The notes beneath the pieces were generated by a model. It was not told the origin of the DNA. It searched no databases and saw only the letters and a program-made list of their open reading frames with translations. Of a stretch of DNA of 8,646 nt, positions 1 through 6,767 are shown in pieces. The stretch covers positions 1 to 8,646 of the forward strand of contig NZ_JBDKWZ010000034.1 of NCBI RefSeq assembly GCF_039710355.1, given 5' to 3'. The first letter of the stretch is position 1, and each line of letters begins with the position of its first letter. Position numbers and translations under genes: made by a program. This DNA is from Rapidithrix thailandica. Its GTDB lineage: Bacteria; Bacteroidota; Bacteroidia; Cytophagales; Flammeovirgaceae.

Positions 1-1
1 T

Positions 2-1546
2 CAGGAGAAGCTGAAGATCAGTAGTAAGTTAGGGGATACGGGGCAGCGTATTGTCAAGGTAGGAACGGATGCGGAGCTGGAAAAAGCCTTTAAGTGGTTA
101 CAACAATCGGGCAAGACAGAGCACTACACCGATGTGGTGGTGCACGGTGGGCAGAACAGTTTCCGGGTGTTTCAAAACGATGCCTGGTACGAACTGAGTC
201 ATCGGGATCTGGCAGGCTATCTGAAATCCAAAGGCTATACAAAGAACAAACCTGTACGTTTGCTGGCCTGTAATACCGAAGAGGGTATCACCCAAGTCGC
301 CCGTGATCTGTCCAACAAGCTGGGCGGAGAAGTATGGGTACCGGAAGGCACGGTAAAAGTCCATGCCGATGGCGGCATCACCATGGCCTCGGAACAAGGA
401 ACCGGCCAATGGAAAGTATTCCGTCCGCAGCAAGGCCAGGTCGCCACCAAACCCCCTCAAGGTACCCAAAAACTCGAAGAATATGTGGTGTTGGGGAAAG
501 AGTTTCCATCGCATTTTAACAGTGCTGTGGTAGCCGAAATCAATAAGCTTCAAGACAAACAAGCCTTCCTGAAGGATTTTGCCAAAGCGGATAAGCAAGT
601 AATTGAAGCGTTTAATCAAAATCCTGGATTGGTGAGGGCTTGGGGAGTACTGCATAAAAGCGGTGTGGAAGAGGTCTTGAGAAAGAATACTAAATATCTA
701 GAAGGTGTTTCAAAATACTTAAGTAAACATGATCCAAAGCATTTACTAAATGAGTTTAAAAACTATACGGGAAACAAAGAGGATATCCTAATAAATCTTG
801 ACAAGTATAGTTTGAGTTTAGAATTGGATGCTTTATATAAAGCAGGTAAGTATGATGAAATTGCTAGAAAGGTGGGAGCTGGTATTTCCAGAGTTGATTA
901 TCCGAATACTGATATTGATGTCATTAATGCTTGTAAGAAGATAGCCAATACACCTGATACAGAAGATATTCCAATAATGGCAAAAAATTTAGCCAAGGTC
1001 TTAAATTTGGGTAAAGGGCAAATTCCTAAACTTGAAGAGTATTTAAAAGTAATGAAGGTCCACTTTTTCAGAAAAAAACATTTAATACCTGTCCCATCTG
1101 AAAATACTTTAACTTATGGTAGATTTACAAAGTTTCCAGAAGATCCAAAGTTATGGGAATCAGTTAAAAATGAATTTCAATCATTTAGTTATAAATATAT
1201 AGATAAAGAATTAGACTATTCAAGTGTGATTGAATATCCGAAAGAAAAAATACTGAAGGAATTTAAGGCTTTATTAGCTCATGAGTATATTGAAGCTAAA
1301 ATAATGGAAAAGTTAAACATTCCTTATAGAGGTTTTTTAGTTACTAATGATTTTAATGGCCCTACCTTTTATTCTAAAGGTGCTCATGATCTTTCAATCA
1401 ATGACAAAAATTTTTCTAGGCAATTTGATCACTATGAATCGTCAAATATGAAATGGAATAGGAAAAAACCTAATGGTTTAAATGTAAGTAATGATTTGAT
1501 GAATTTAGATGAGGTTGTTGAATTAATAATTAAGTCCTTAGAATAA
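2..1546 (+). CDS. C-terminal part of a large polymorphic toxin: caspase-like module, linker, unclassified A/T-rich toxin tip (5' end outside window)
   Basis: The frame is open from the first bases, so the GTG at 134 is internal and the true start lies before the window; 514 codons are visible. Codons at about 110-420 form a module with VVVHGG (His codon 143-145) and RLLACNT (Cys codon 269-271). A strand ending in His-Gly, followed by a strand ending in Ala-Cys, is the His/Cys dyad pattern of clan CD (caspase-like) peptidases. Similar HG ... LL(A/S)CNTG segments are common just before the toxin tip in secreted bacterial toxins, so self-cleavage to release the tip is plausible (inference). A helical linker with NPGLVRAW and VLRKN follows at about 480-700. 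The final ~280 residues are A/T-rich and carry LLAHEYIEAKIM (His codon 1280) and GAHDLS (His codon 1385). I do not recognise the family; the clustered His/Glu residues suggest an enzyme. It ends in a one-base overlap with the candidate immunity gene. Confidence 0.85.
   Translation, partial: QEKLKISSKLGDTGQRIVKVGTDAELEKAFKWLQQSGKTEHYTDVVVHGGQNSFRVFQNDAWYELSHRDLAGYLKSKGYTKNKPVRLLACNTEEGITQVARDLSNKLGGEVWVPEGTVKVHADGGITMASEQGTGQWKVFRPQQGQVATKPPQGTQKLEEYVVLGKEFPSHFNSAVVAEINKLQDKQAFLKDFAKADKQVIEAFNQNPGLVRAWGVLHKSGVEEVLRKNTKYLEGVSKYLSKHDPKHLLNEFKNYTGNKEDILINLDKYSLSLELDALYKAGKYDEIARKVGAGISRVDYPNTDIDVINACKKIANTPDTEDIPIMAKNLAKVLNLGKGQIPKLEEYLKVMKVHFFRKKHLIPVPSENTLTYGRFTKFPEDPKLWESVKNEFQSFSYKYIDKELDYSSVIEYPKEKILKEFKALLAHEYIEAKIMEKLNIPYRGFLVTNDFNGPTFYSKGAHDLSINDKNFSRQFDHYESSNMKWNRKKPNGLNVSNDLMNLDEVVELIIKSLE
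690..1546 (+). other. A/T-rich exchanged toxin tip of the first toxin
   Basis: Composition changes within the gene: bases 361-420 hold 34 G/C of 60, bases 1261-1320 hold 15 of 60. The change comes just after the VLRKN linker motif. The tip and the following immunity gene share the low G/C content, which supports their arrival as one cassette. Confidence 0.65.
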
Positions 1547-2130
1547 TGGAATTATCAAATAATTTGGAAAAAATCATAAATAGAATTAAGAGTATAAAAA
1601 ATTGGGGTAAAGCAAAAATTGCATCTACTGCGTGTATAGTTCTTTATCTAGAATATTACCGTATATTACGTATTTATATGGAGTATTATGGCATAAAAAC
1701 GCATTACACAATTACCAATTTGGCTAAATATGTAAGTGAGATAAAAGATACTGAACTCGATTTTATTGATAAATTTAGATGTGAATTATTAAAAGAAAAC
1801 CCTGATTGTTCCCCCCTAGACCAAATGATGCTCAGTTTTGTTTTAACATGGAACTTGAAAGAAAATGAGATAAAAGAAAATGAAAAGTATATCCTTAATC
1901 CATATAAACCTATAATATCATTTTATGAACGAGGAGGTTTTTTGAGTAGAGAAAGAGCTCCCTCTCATAGGCTTACAATTTGTTATGGTGCTTCTTTTTC
2001 TAAAAATGATCTTGATAGAATTGTAGAAAAGAATATAGATACTCCCTTTATTAAAGATTTTTCAAAAGAGAATTTAGATAGGATAGATAGTATGTTACTA
2101 GATGACTATCTTAAAGAGTATAATGCATAG
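1546..2130 (+). CDS. Candidate immunity protein for the upstream toxin (unrecognised family, 194 aa)
   Basis: The ATG overlaps the toxin stop by one base (TAATG), so translation is probably coupled. There is no signal peptide: the hydrophobic stretch near residues 25-45 (ASTACIVLYLEYYRILRIYM) is broken by charged residues and looks like a buried helix, not a membrane anchor, so a cytoplasmic location is likely. The rest is mixed helix with many Lys, Glu and Asp, including an IKENEIKENEK-like charged run near the middle. The DNA is as A/T-rich as the toxin tip before it and unlike the gene after it, which suggests that tip and partner travel together. The immunity role is inferred only from position, size, coupling and composition; I cannot place it in a named immunity family. 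Confidence 0.75.
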   Translation: MELSNNLEKIINRIKSIKNWGKAKIASTACIVLYLEYYRILRIYMEYYGIKTHYTITNLAKYVSEIKDTELDFIDKFRCELLKENPDCSPLDQMMLSFVLTWNLKENEIKENEKYILNPYKPIISFYERGGFLSRERAPSHRLTICYGASFSKNDLDRIVEKNIDTPFIKDFSKENLDRIDSMLLDDYLKEYNA

Positions 2131-2182
2131 ATTTAAATCTCACAATGGGAGAAAAATTGAGGCTTTATTAGCTAGAGCCTAA
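2123..2182 (+). other. 19-codon reading frame after the immunity gene, possible remnant of an older toxin 3' end
   Basis: Bases after the immunity stop read, in another frame from the ATG at 2123, MHRFKSHNGRKIEALLARA then TAA. The sequence AGGCTTTATTAGCT here (about 2159-2172) is identical over 14 bases to the toxin-tip codons just before its HEYIE motif (about 1266-1279), and both read KALLA/EALLA. It could be the last codons of a displaced toxin tip, or chance in A/T-rich DNA. The same stretch has a weak AGGCT/AGCCT inverted repeat with no T-run after it, so I do not call a terminator. It is not supported as an expressed gene. Confidence 0.2.
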
Positions 2183-2194
2183 GACATAAAAACC

Positions 2195-2695
2195 ATGCAC
2201 CTCTACCTTGACACAGAATATGCCCTTAAGGGTAATGCGATGGAATTGCTCTCCATAGGGCTTGTCAAAAGTAATGGAGAGGAATATTATGCGGTTTCCT
2301 CGGAGTTTAATCCCGAGAATGCGAATGATTGGTTGAAGGCTAATGTCTTACCAAAATTGGAGGGTGCATGTCGAAAGGGTCTTTTCACCATCAAGGAAGA
2401 AATCGAGAAATTTATTGGTGGGGAAGGGGAGGGCTTACACCGGGTCAACCTTGAATGTTGGGGATACTTTTGCGCAGCGGATTGGACCTTGTTGGTCAAT
2501 TTGTTTGGCGGTTTGGATCAATTGCCTTCTTACATGCCTTTGTATTGCAAAGAACTCCGGCAGGAAATGGACCGGATGAAGTTCCCCTTATCCAAACTTC
2601 CCAAGAGCGAAGACAAACATCATGCATTGGCCGATGCCCGGAGGAATTGGGTTCTCCATCAACGCTTACTCTCCTGGGAACAGGAGCATCGCTAA
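2195..2695 (+). CDS. DEDDh 3'-5' exoribonuclease, RNase AS / Rv2179c-like
   Basis: The 166-aa protein has the acidic core of the DEDDh exonuclease fold. LDTEY supplies Asp6 and Glu8, FCAADW supplies Asp96, and KHHALADAR supplies His142 and Asp147 (H-x4-D spacing). Other family-like features are the ELLSIGLV strand after the first motif, EEYYAVSSEF, and a NVLPKL-type segment. The overall order and length match the Rv2179c-like group, whose mycobacterial member RNase AS trims adenosine-containing RNA 3' ends using two metal ions. All catalytic residues are present, so it is probably active and cytoplasmic. The ATG at 2195 is chosen because it places the DTE strand at the N-terminus, as the family requires. 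Base composition is intermediate, unlike the A/T-rich gene before it. It may be a resident gene or an accessory of the toxin island; the sequence does not decide. Confidence 0.85.
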   Translation: MHLYLDTEYALKGNAMELLSIGLVKSNGEEYYAVSSEFNPENANDWLKANVLPKLEGACRKGLFTIKEEIEKFIGGEGEGLHRVNLECWGYFCAADWTLLVNLFGGLDQLPSYMPLYCKELRQEMDRMKFPLSKLPKSEDKHHALADARRNWVLHQRLLSWEQEHR

Positions 2696-2739
2696 AAACT
2701 TTTGATAAAATAACGAAACCAGATATTCCATAGAAACTC

Positions 2740-3642
2740 ATGCAAAAAAACATATTTCTATTTTTTACACTACTTTTCAGTTACTCAGCGCTTTGGGCAC
2801 AACAAAGGCCTGCTACTTCCCTGTTGCGTTACCTGGAGGAAGGAGGGAAAGCTGTTTATCAGGTTGAGGAAGCCCGGGCGCAGTCGGATCTGGACGTTTT
2901 GGAACGCTATGCCCAGGATACGCTGTTGGAAGTACGGGGCAGGGTATACGAAGTAGCCCGGCAATTGGGGCAACTGCCAGAGGAATCGCTCCGTCAGCAA
3001 GCGGTGGAATTGCTGGTGCAGGGCATCGGAGATGAAGACGGTGGGCTCAGCGGCTATTGCAGTCGCTCGCTGTGTTATTTTGCCCTGCCGGATTTTAGCG
3101 CAAAAGCCAAAACGACCTTGGCCGGGTATTTAAACCCGGAAACGGCCCATCTTTCACAAGTGCTGCGCCTGGCGGGCTTTGTACAGTTGCAGGAACAAAC
3201 AACAACCTTGCGCTTATTCACCGGGGAAGCGTATTCCGGGTCCATCCGATGGAGTGCTTATCTGGCCCTGGCCCGTTTGGGCGATGCGCAAGCTTTGGCC
3301 TTTTGTCTTCGCACCGTCCAGCGTTATCCTCTCAACGATGATCTGGTTTACGACCTGTTGCCCGACCTGGTGTATGTCCGTCAAAAAGCCGCCAGTGATT
3401 ACCTGGTCAGCCTGTTGCAACGCGATGAAACCAATTGCGAGTCAGCCGATGCAGAGACTTCCGGTAAGATCCCCTGTGCCTACCGGTTGATAGAATATTT
3501 AGCTCCCATCGTTGAACATTATCCCTTGCATCCCGGCCCCAGCGGAGACCTCGCCACCGACAACTACCCGGCCGCCCTGCAAGAAGTCAGAGCCTGGTTT
3601 ACAGCCCATCCGGAGTATGAGTTGGTGGAGGAACGGTATTAA
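2740..3642 (+). CDS. Secreted helical-repeat (HEAT-like) protein, function unknown
   Basis: The 300-aa product begins with a clear Sec signal: a Lys near the start, a hydrophobic core IFLFFTLLFSYSALW, and a likely cut after Ala20 (LWA-QQ). I see no lipobox Cys. The mature protein is almost all paired helices of HEAT/armadillo character, e.g. SDLDVLERYAQDTLLEVR, SLRQQAVELLVQGIGDED, SIRWSAYLALARLGDAQAL and DLVYDLLPDLVYVRQKAAS. It has five or six Cys, two of them (TNCES and KIPCAY) flanking a short insert near residues 233-246, where a disulfide is possible. It probably acts in the periplasm or at the cell surface as a binding scaffold. It starts 44 bp after the exonuclease gene and may share its transcript. 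Whether it protects against a toxin or is unrelated cannot be told from sequence. Confidence 0.75.
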   Translation: MQKNIFLFFTLLFSYSALWAQQRPATSLLRYLEEGGKAVYQVEEARAQSDLDVLERYAQDTLLEVRGRVYEVARQLGQLPEESLRQQAVELLVQGIGDEDGGLSGYCSRSLCYFALPDFSAKAKTTLAGYLNPETAHLSQVLRLAGFVQLQEQTTTLRLFTGEAYSGSIRWSAYLALARLGDAQALAFCLRTVQRYPLNDDLVYDLLPDLVYVRQKAASDYLVSLLQRDETNCESADAETSGKIPCAYRLIEYLAPIVEHYPLHPGPSGDLATDNYPAALQEVRAWFTAHPEYELVEERY

Positions 3643-3800
3643 TTGGAATAAAGAAAGAATCAGTTTCTGCCCTTGTCTTTCCAAGATGAGGGACTGTTTT
3701 CTATTGCCAAAAATATTCCGTCATCAACATTGCTCCGTTAGCATCCAAAAAAGGATATTTACTTTTCCTTACAAAATTTCTCCCTGCTTTTTTGTGAAGA
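3643..3800 (+). other. 158-bp gap with a signal-peptide-like reading broken by TGA
   Basis: No gene or convincing promoter is seen here; I found no TTTG / TAnnTTTG pair of the Bacteroidota type with correct spacing. In the same frame as the next gene, codons 3747-3794 read KKGYLLFLTKFLPAFL, a signal-like hydrophobic run. It has no ATG before it and ends at TGA (3795-3797), two codons before the annotated ATG at 3801. This may be a decayed 5' end of the next gene, or the chance outcome of T-rich DNA. Confidence 0.3.
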
Positions 3801-4592
3801 ATGTACTTTTCGGAAGACGAAGAGTCACCCTCAGACCCCTTGGACGATATAGGTGATAAGATCGAAGTGCCGGGAGAGATCGACAGTGTATATGTGGACG
3901 AAGACGGAAAGGTCGTGATTGTAGATACCGAAGGCAATACAACCGTAAAAGAGCGCCCGCAAGACCCGGAAACCGGAGCCCCCGCCCCCGTAGCCGTCAG
4001 TGATGAACAAGGCAATACCTATGTGGTGGATAAGAACGGGGAGGTGAAGAAGGTTGGAGAAGAAGGAAAAGATAGGGGTTTGCCTTCAACGGAGAGAAAT
4101 AACGGTCCTAATGATCAACACTTAAGTAGTTTTGGTCGTTTGGTCAAATCAGTTCTGTTGGAGCTTCGGGATGATTTAACTGAAAAAAGAACAACGGTTA
4201 CTAAAGAGAAAAAGGATTATCTGGTAGAAGTACAGACCCGATGGCTGGATCAGTTAAAACCTTCCTCAGGAGGCAGTGCTTCGGGAAATGTCACCTTCCG
4301 AACAGCTTTCGTGGTTGTTTCTCCCAGTCCTTCTACTCTCAAAGAGCAATACAAAGAGAATGCCTTACCCAAAGAACATATGGAGAGGATCAAAAAAATT
4401 GAAGGAGTCAATTTGGAATTAAAAAACCTGTATGTCCAACTGGAAGAACTGAACGAGTGGTTGGGTGAAGAGTTATTTTATGCCCTGGTAGAGGAGTTAC
4501 AGGCAAATGAGAAATTGAGTGCAGAGAGCAAACCGGAAGAACTTAAAGAAATCCTTGAATCAAAACTAAACCAGCTTCTTAACAATGAATAA
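3801..4592 (+). CDS. Acidic 263-aa protein with D-x-x-G hairpin repeats and helical C-terminus; possibly 5'-truncated
   Basis: I do not recognise the family. Residues ~25-85 carry a short beta-type repeat with D-x-x-G turns (VDEDGKVV, VDTEGNTT, SDEQGNTY, VDKNGEVK), alternating with valine-rich strands. A Pro-rich spacer (PETGAPAPV) sits between the two pairs. From about residue 110 the chain is helical and highly charged, with an Ser/Gly-rich break (PSSGGSASG) and a Leu/Glu-rich coiled-coil-like end. It has no signal peptide, and the acidic start right after an in-frame TGA is odd for a free-standing protein. It reads more like the internal and C-terminal part of a larger secreted one. The end overlaps the EndoU toxin gene by 8 bp, so the two are probably translated together, and it could be a helper for that toxin. 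The ATG at 3801 is the only usable start nearby. Confidence 0.65.
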   Translation: MYFSEDEESPSDPLDDIGDKIEVPGEIDSVYVDEDGKVVIVDTEGNTTVKERPQDPETGAPAPVAVSDEQGNTYVVDKNGEVKKVGEEGKDRGLPSTERNNGPNDQHLSSFGRLVKSVLLELRDDLTEKRTTVTKEKKDYLVEVQTRWLDQLKPSSGGSASGNVTFRTAFVVVSPSPSTLKEQYKENALPKEHMERIKKIEGVNLELKNLYVQLEELNEWLGEELFYALVEELQANEKLSAESKPEELKEILESKLNQLLNNE

Positions 4593-6765
4593 TAGGTTGA
4601 TTACTGCCATTGTGGCCTTTTTGATACTTTGTTGTCATAGCGTTTTTTCCTGGACAACCGATGAAGAAAGGGTAGAGAAATACGCCCGTTTGTTGGATGA
4701 ACAACTGGCTTTGAACGAAGAGTTCTTGAGTTCAGGAACGGGAGAGCCCACGTTTGTGATGGACTGGTCGGAAGAGCTTTATAAGCAGTCCTATTTGGAG
4801 GACGAGCAAATTAAGGAGTTGAACGAAAAGCTGACCTTTCTGTCTACTCATACGGACTACCGTTTTTTTGTGTTGGTGACCCCATCCATGCCGGCCTATA
4901 CGGATAGCCTGGAGGAGTTGATCGGCGAGATCCAGGCCATGGGAGATGCGTTTAACCGGAAGGTGTTTGAAAAAAGTAGTTTGAGTAAAGTGGGGGATAA
5001 ACGGGTGGTATTACTGACGGTCTTGCGAAGCGAAATCTTGACGGATCAAGACGTACCCTGGGAGCCGGAAGCGTTTTCCACTGCGATCACCAGTTTGAGT
5101 ACCAGCCCCAAAGTGGATCCGCAACTCACAGAGAAGTTTGAACGTTACAGCCGGGATTGGATTGCCAACTACCAACACCAGAAACTACAGACCCACTACC
5201 TGACCCGTGACCGGAACTTTCACGGGGGAGGGCAGTATGTGGTTTCCCTGACAAAGCACCTGTATACAGCCTTGCCCAAGCCTTATGTACTGTATGCCTA
5301 CCATATGCGGTACAACGGGGAAATTATACAGTTTCCGACCCAAAAAAGTACCGGAGAGATAACCGGAAAGGATCATCTCTTTGCCTTTGCCTTTACCCAT
5401 GATTCCCGCTTGCAAGGTTATGTGAGAAACCTGAAAGAACAGGAAGGTTTAAAAAAAGCATTAAAGCAACCTGGAGGCCTCAATTATTATCAAAGAGAGG
5501 CTTTTAACAGAGTCAATGCCTCCTTGTTGTCTTTTGAAGAGTTGGATCAACAGGCCATTCCGGTGGATCATGGCATCAAAGAAGCCTCGCTGGTGGCGGT
5601 CGATGCCCAAAGCAGGTCAGAGGTGGCCGATCAGTATGTGCGTTGGTTCCGGTATGACCACTTTAAGGGTTTGATCAAAGACCATTTGGACGAAGTGCCT
5701 TCTCCCAGTGATAAACACTTTGTAAACGGGGTTAACAATTATGTCTATCAAGAAGGTCTTGCGGTGATCGATGCCATGAGCATGCTATTGATGCCGGTAG
5801 GTTTGGACGTTCTTGCCGATGTAGCCGGGGCCATTTATGCGGGGTATTATGGCGATCCGTTGAATGCGGTATTGTATGCAGGGAGCATTGCCGTTCCGTT
5901 AGCCAGTGCCAAAGTCACCCGGACGGTGTTGAAAAAGGTAGCCGGAGAGGTAGTCAGTGGAGTGAAACATCTGCGAAAAAAGGGCAGTGCCTGGGAGTTG
6001 GTTACCCGGACGGATGCATTGTATACGGGGTTGCCCGTACGTTTCCGGCAATTGCTTCCGGACAAGGTTCTCAAAGAACTTTCCCTGAAAGAAGCCAAAA
6101 CTTTGGTGTCCAGGATAAAAGACTTAAATTTGGACGACCAGGCCTTGAAACGCTTAGGGGAAAGCTTAGGCGACCCCAAGTTGCTACAAGCGATGAAGCA
6201 GGAACCGGGACTGATCGATAGTTGGAAATTAGCTAACGAAAAAAGTGTGGCTGATGTCCTTCGTAATAATCCCGAATTTTTGAAACACTATCATGAGCTA
6301 ACGAATAATTCTTCACTTAAAAAGCATGTATTTGATGGTGAAATCAATAGAAAGAATAGCGTTAAAGGAGGTCATTTTGACGAATCGTTTGATGGTAATA
6401 ACTTTAGATTAGGTGATGGTACTACTGACCTAAGTAGGTTACCTCAGAATGGTAAGGGAGTTCGAAAAATAGACGAGAGTATAGGTGTGCAAAAAAAGAA
6501 GATTCTAAAGGATGCTCGAGGTAATGTAACTGGTGAACGCTGGCTAGATAAGAATATAGACCCATCAGGAGGGCATACTCTCTTTCCAGAGGGTTGGAGT
6601 AAGGATAAAATAATAGAGGAAGTTTCATCAGCATTTGTAAACCCAATAAAAAGTAATTGGAATGGTAAGTCCAATGCTTTCAAAGCAACATCTAATAGTG
6701 GGGTTGAAATCGGATGGTTCGTTGATCCAAGTGGCAATATAACAACATTTTTTCCAATATTTTAA
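4585..6765 (+). CDS. Secreted polymorphic toxin with C-terminal bacterial EndoU ribonuclease domain
   Basis: The 726-aa protein starts with a Sec signal (RLITAIVAFLILCCHSVFS, cut near residue 22). Residues ~23-190 form an alpha/beta domain I cannot name (FFVLVTPSMP, VVLLTVLRSE). Residues 391-439 are a hydrophobic Gly/Ala-rich segment (DVLADVAGAIYAGYYGDP) of the kind found just before toxin tips. A helical linker with EPGLIDSW (about 541-547) and VLRNN (558-562) follows. The tip, about 575-726, fits bacterial EndoU: KHVFDGEIN with His581, KGGHFDE with His597, GGHTLFPEGWSKDKI, and a terminal GNITTFFPIF. The 16-residue gap between the two His equals that of H162/H178 in Xenopus XendoU. The catalytic Lys is probably K656 (WLDKN) or K642. 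EndoU enzymes cut RNA at uridines by 2',3'-cyclic phosphate chemistry, so the target would be RNA in a rival cell's cytoplasm. The tip DNA turns A/T-rich from about 6290. No release protease or type IX sorting tail is seen. Confidence 0.9.
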   Translation: MNNRLITAIVAFLILCCHSVFSWTTDEERVEKYARLLDEQLALNEEFLSSGTGEPTFVMDWSEELYKQSYLEDEQIKELNEKLTFLSTHTDYRFFVLVTPSMPAYTDSLEELIGEIQAMGDAFNRKVFEKSSLSKVGDKRVVLLTVLRSEILTDQDVPWEPEAFSTAITSLSTSPKVDPQLTEKFERYSRDWIANYQHQKLQTHYLTRDRNFHGGGQYVVSLTKHLYTALPKPYVLYAYHMRYNGEIIQFPTQKSTGEITGKDHLFAFAFTHDSRLQGYVRNLKEQEGLKKALKQPGGLNYYQREAFNRVNASLLSFEELDQQAIPVDHGIKEASLVAVDAQSRSEVADQYVRWFRYDHFKGLIKDHLDEVPSPSDKHFVNGVNNYVYQEGLAVIDAMSMLLMPVGLDVLADVAGAIYAGYYGDPLNAVLYAGSIAVPLASAKVTRTVLKKVAGEVVSGVKHLRKKGSAWELVTRTDALYTGLPVRFRQLLPDKVLKELSLKEAKTLVSRIKDLNLDDQALKRLGESLGDPKLLQAMKQEPGLIDSWKLANEKSVADVLRNNPEFLKHYHELTNNSSLKKHVFDGEINRKNSVKGGHFDESFDGNNFRLGDGTTDLSRLPQNGKGVRKIDESIGVQKKKILKDARGNVTGERWLDKNIDPSGGHTLFPEGWSKDKIIEEVSSAFVNPIKSNWNGKSNAFKATSNSGVEIGWFVDPSGNITTFFPIF
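6290..6765 (+). other. A/T-rich exchanged EndoU toxin tip
   Basis: Bases 5581-5640 hold 37 G/C of 60, bases 6601-6660 hold 17 of 60. The drop begins just after the VLRNN linker motif, the same relative place as in the first toxin, and continues through the immunity gene to 7166. Confidence 0.7.
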
Positions 6766-6767
6766 GC

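Noticed and set aside
98..655. Minus-strand 185-codon frame
   Set aside because: It is a shadow of the caspase-like module, which is conserved in character on the + strand.
2158..2180. AGGCT/AGCCT inverted repeat after the first immunity gene as a terminator
   Set aside because: The stem is only 5 bp with an 11-base loop and no T-run follows.
3643..3685. TTGGAA ... TTCCAA inverted repeat after the HEAT-like gene as a terminator
   Set aside because: The arms are short, far apart and not followed by a T-run.
4651..5160. TPM-type domain in the N-terminal part of the EndoU toxin
   Set aside because: The strand pattern (FFVLVTPSM, VVLLTVL) is only loosely similar and key family motifs could not be confirmed by eye.
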